From: Oscillospiraceae bacterium | GTDB taxonomy: Bacteria > Bacillota > Clostridia > Oscillospirales > Acutalibacteraceae | Length of the DNA: 6,550 nucleotides | Assembly: GCA_003499325.1 (NCBI GenBank) | Contig: DNIP01000077.1 | Location: 1-6,550, forward strand | Reading direction: 5' to 3' | Shown here: positions 5,636 to 6,550 of the stretch, in pieces | Position numbering within the stretch: the first letter of the stretch is position 1 | Layout: the number at the start of each line of letters is the position of its first letter | Made by a program: the position numbers and the translations under genes | Notes under the pieces: generated by a model | Databases searched by the model: none | The model's input: the letters and a program-made list of their open reading frames with translations, nothing else | What the model was told of the DNA's origin: nothing

Positions 5636-6439
5636 ATGGAGATCATGAAATGCCCTGTCTGCGGACAGGCGCTGCTATGTGAAAACAGGACTTGGCGTTG
5701 CGCGAGCAGCCACAGTTATGATATCGCAAAGGAAGGGTACGTCAACCTGCTCTCGGCGCACAAGAGCGGCGAGCTGATGGGCGACAACAGGGAGATGGCG
5801 CTCTCGCGCCGCGACTTCCTCAACAAGGGCTATTATGCGCCCTTGGCGGACGCCGTGACCGAGCGTCTGCGGCAGTATACCGCTGACGGCGACACGGTGC
5901 TCGATATCTGCTGCGGTGAGGGCTACTATACCGCCTATGCCGCACAGCGGCTCGACCGCCGCTTCTACGGCTTCGATCTGAGCAAGAACATGGTGCGGCT
6001 GGCGGCGAAGCGCAAGACCTCCGCGCGGTTCTTTGTCGCGAATATCGCCGCGATCCCGATCGTCGACAGCGCGGTCAAGGCGGCGTTCCACCTCTTTGCG
6101 CCGTTCCACGCGGCGGAGTTTCGGCGTGTGATCGCACGGGACGGCGTGATCATGACCGCGATCCCCGGCAGAGATCATCTCTACGGGCTCAAGGAGGTGC
6201 TCTACGATCAGCCGTACCGCAATGATGAAAAGGAGCCGTCGGCAGAGGGGTTGACCGCGGTCGAGCGCGTCCGTGTTCAAGGCGAGATCACCCTCGATAC
6301 CCACGAGGATATCAACGCGCTGTTTAAGATGACGCCGTATTATTATCACACCCCGTCACAGGGGATGAAGCGGCTCGAGCGCCGCGCCACCCTCACCACC
6401 CCGATCGAGTTCATCCTCATCGTGTACAAAAAAGAGTAA
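5636..6439 (+). CDS. rlmA: RlmA-type 23S rRNA guanine-N1 methyltransferase
   Basis: The 267-residue protein matches E. coli RlmA from end to end. An N-terminal zinc site is formed by C6, C9, C22 and H26, followed by the hallmark DIAKEGYVNLL (29-39) and MGDNREMALSRRDFL (48-62). The SAM-binding Rossmann core starts at VLDICCGEGYYTAYA (88-102); FDLSKNMVRLAAKR (113-126) is the next strand and helix, and LFAPFHAAEFRRV (153-165) and MTAIPGRDHLYGLK (173-186) are as in the family. The family makes m1G745 (RlmA-I, E. coli) or m1G748 (RlmA-II/TlrB, mostly Gram-positive) in helix 35 of 23S rRNA, in the peptide exit tunnel. RlmA-II activity is expected from lineage but not proved. TlrB contributes to tylosin resistance in its producer, and m1G748 affects telithromycin binding in pneumococcus. 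The ATG at 5636 has GAGGGG five bases upstream; the ATG at 5645 has no suitable site. It is transcribed alone, away from the leftward run. Confidence 0.94.
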   Translation: MEIMKCPVCGQALLCENRTWRCASSHSYDIAKEGYVNLLSAHKSGELMGDNREMALSRRDFLNKGYYAPLADAVTERLRQYTADGDTVLDICCGEGYYTAYAAQRLDRRFYGFDLSKNMVRLAAKRKTSARFFVANIAAIPIVDSAVKAAFHLFAPFHAAEFRRVIARDGVIMTAIPGRDHLYGLKEVLYDQPYRNDEKEPSAEGLTAVERVRVQGEITLDTHEDINALFKMTPYYYHTPSQGMKRLERRATLTTPIEFILIVYKKE

Positions 6440-6489
6440 ATGACAATACTCATTTCTTAACTGAATGCTATGCGCCTACCGAACGCTGC

Positions 6490-6530
6490 AAAGAAAAAGC
6501 CATGCTTCTGCAAAAGCGGAAGCATGGCTT
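6490..6530 (-). terminator. 15-bp hairpin with T-tract, leftward terminator
   Basis: Bases 6497-6511 pair with 6516-6530 over 15 positions (one G-T wobble) around an AAAA loop. On the minus strand the stem ends in GGCTTTTTCTTTG, a T-rich tail, so this is a good intrinsic terminator for a leftward gene ending beyond the right edge. On the plus strand the tail (ATACTAATCCTT) is poor in T, so it would stop the methyltransferase transcript less well. Positions 6440-6489 contain nothing else I can identify. Confidence 0.75.
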
Positions 6531-6550
6531 ATACTAATCCTTAATAAAAA

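Noticed and set aside
5675..6349. Leftward 224-codon open frame opposite the rRNA methyltransferase
   Set aside because: Its product is Arg/His-rich with no family motif, and the plus strand carries a complete RlmA with zinc and SAM motifs and a proper promoter.
1..6550. Mobile element, phage, CRISPR, toxin-antitoxin, riboswitch or tRNA
   Set aside because: No transposase, integrase, spaced direct repeats, tRNA-like fold or aptamer-like leader was recognised; leaders are short and all genes are intact chromosomal types.

Overview
This 6.55 kb window comes from the chromosome of a bacterium, most likely a GC-moderate Firmicute of the gut Clostridia (Oscillospiraceae/Ruminococcaceae-like). The reasons are strong AAGGAGG-type ribosome binding sites, a Gram-positive gene set (VanZ-like, stand-alone TipAS, YunG-like, Pr6Pr-type membrane protein), tight gene packing, and an intergenic hairpin pair at the left edge that resembles repeats common in those genomes. 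Genus and species cannot be read from the window.

Layout. Six genes lie head to tail on the minus strand, read from right to left: a six-helix Pr6Pr-family membrane protein (4758-5465), an RpiB/LacAB-type sugar-phosphate isomerase with an altered active site (4247-4708), the Tex RNA-binding protein (2012-4162), a small stand-alone TipAS domain protein (1578-1976), a VanZ-like membrane protein (1004-1549), and a two-domain YunG-like/GNAT acetyltransferase fusion (144-995). Gaps are 49, 84, 35, 28 and 8 bases, so one transcript for most or all of them is plausible; the last two are probably translationally coupled. A 170-base divergent region (5466-5635) separates this run from the single rightward gene, an RlmA-type 23S rRNA guanine-N1 methyltransferase (5636-6439). 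That region holds a convincing promoter for each direction.

Edges. Positions 1-143 hold no gene but contain two adjacent hairpins. One is a perfect 13-bp GC-rich stem. The other is an imperfect stem followed by six T, which would terminate a rightward gene beyond the left edge. Positions 6440-6550 hold no gene. A 15-bp hairpin there is followed, on the minus strand, by a T-rich tract, so it probably terminates a leftward gene beyond the right edge.

How the genes might work together. Tex, RpiB and RlmA are housekeeping types. TipAS, VanZ, GNAT and RlmA each belong to families with some link to ribosome- or envelope-targeting antibiotics. A shared role in intrinsic antibiotic tolerance is possible, but this is inference; no member is diagnostic of resistance on its own. 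I see no mobile element, phage, CRISPR array, tRNA or rRNA. The two most interesting points are the isomerase, whose usual catalytic Cys and Thr are Asp and Val, and the TipAS protein, which has no DNA-binding half and lacks the usual thiopeptide-bonding cysteine. Two gene starts differ from the longest open frame (VanZ-like and TipAS), as set by ribosome binding sites.
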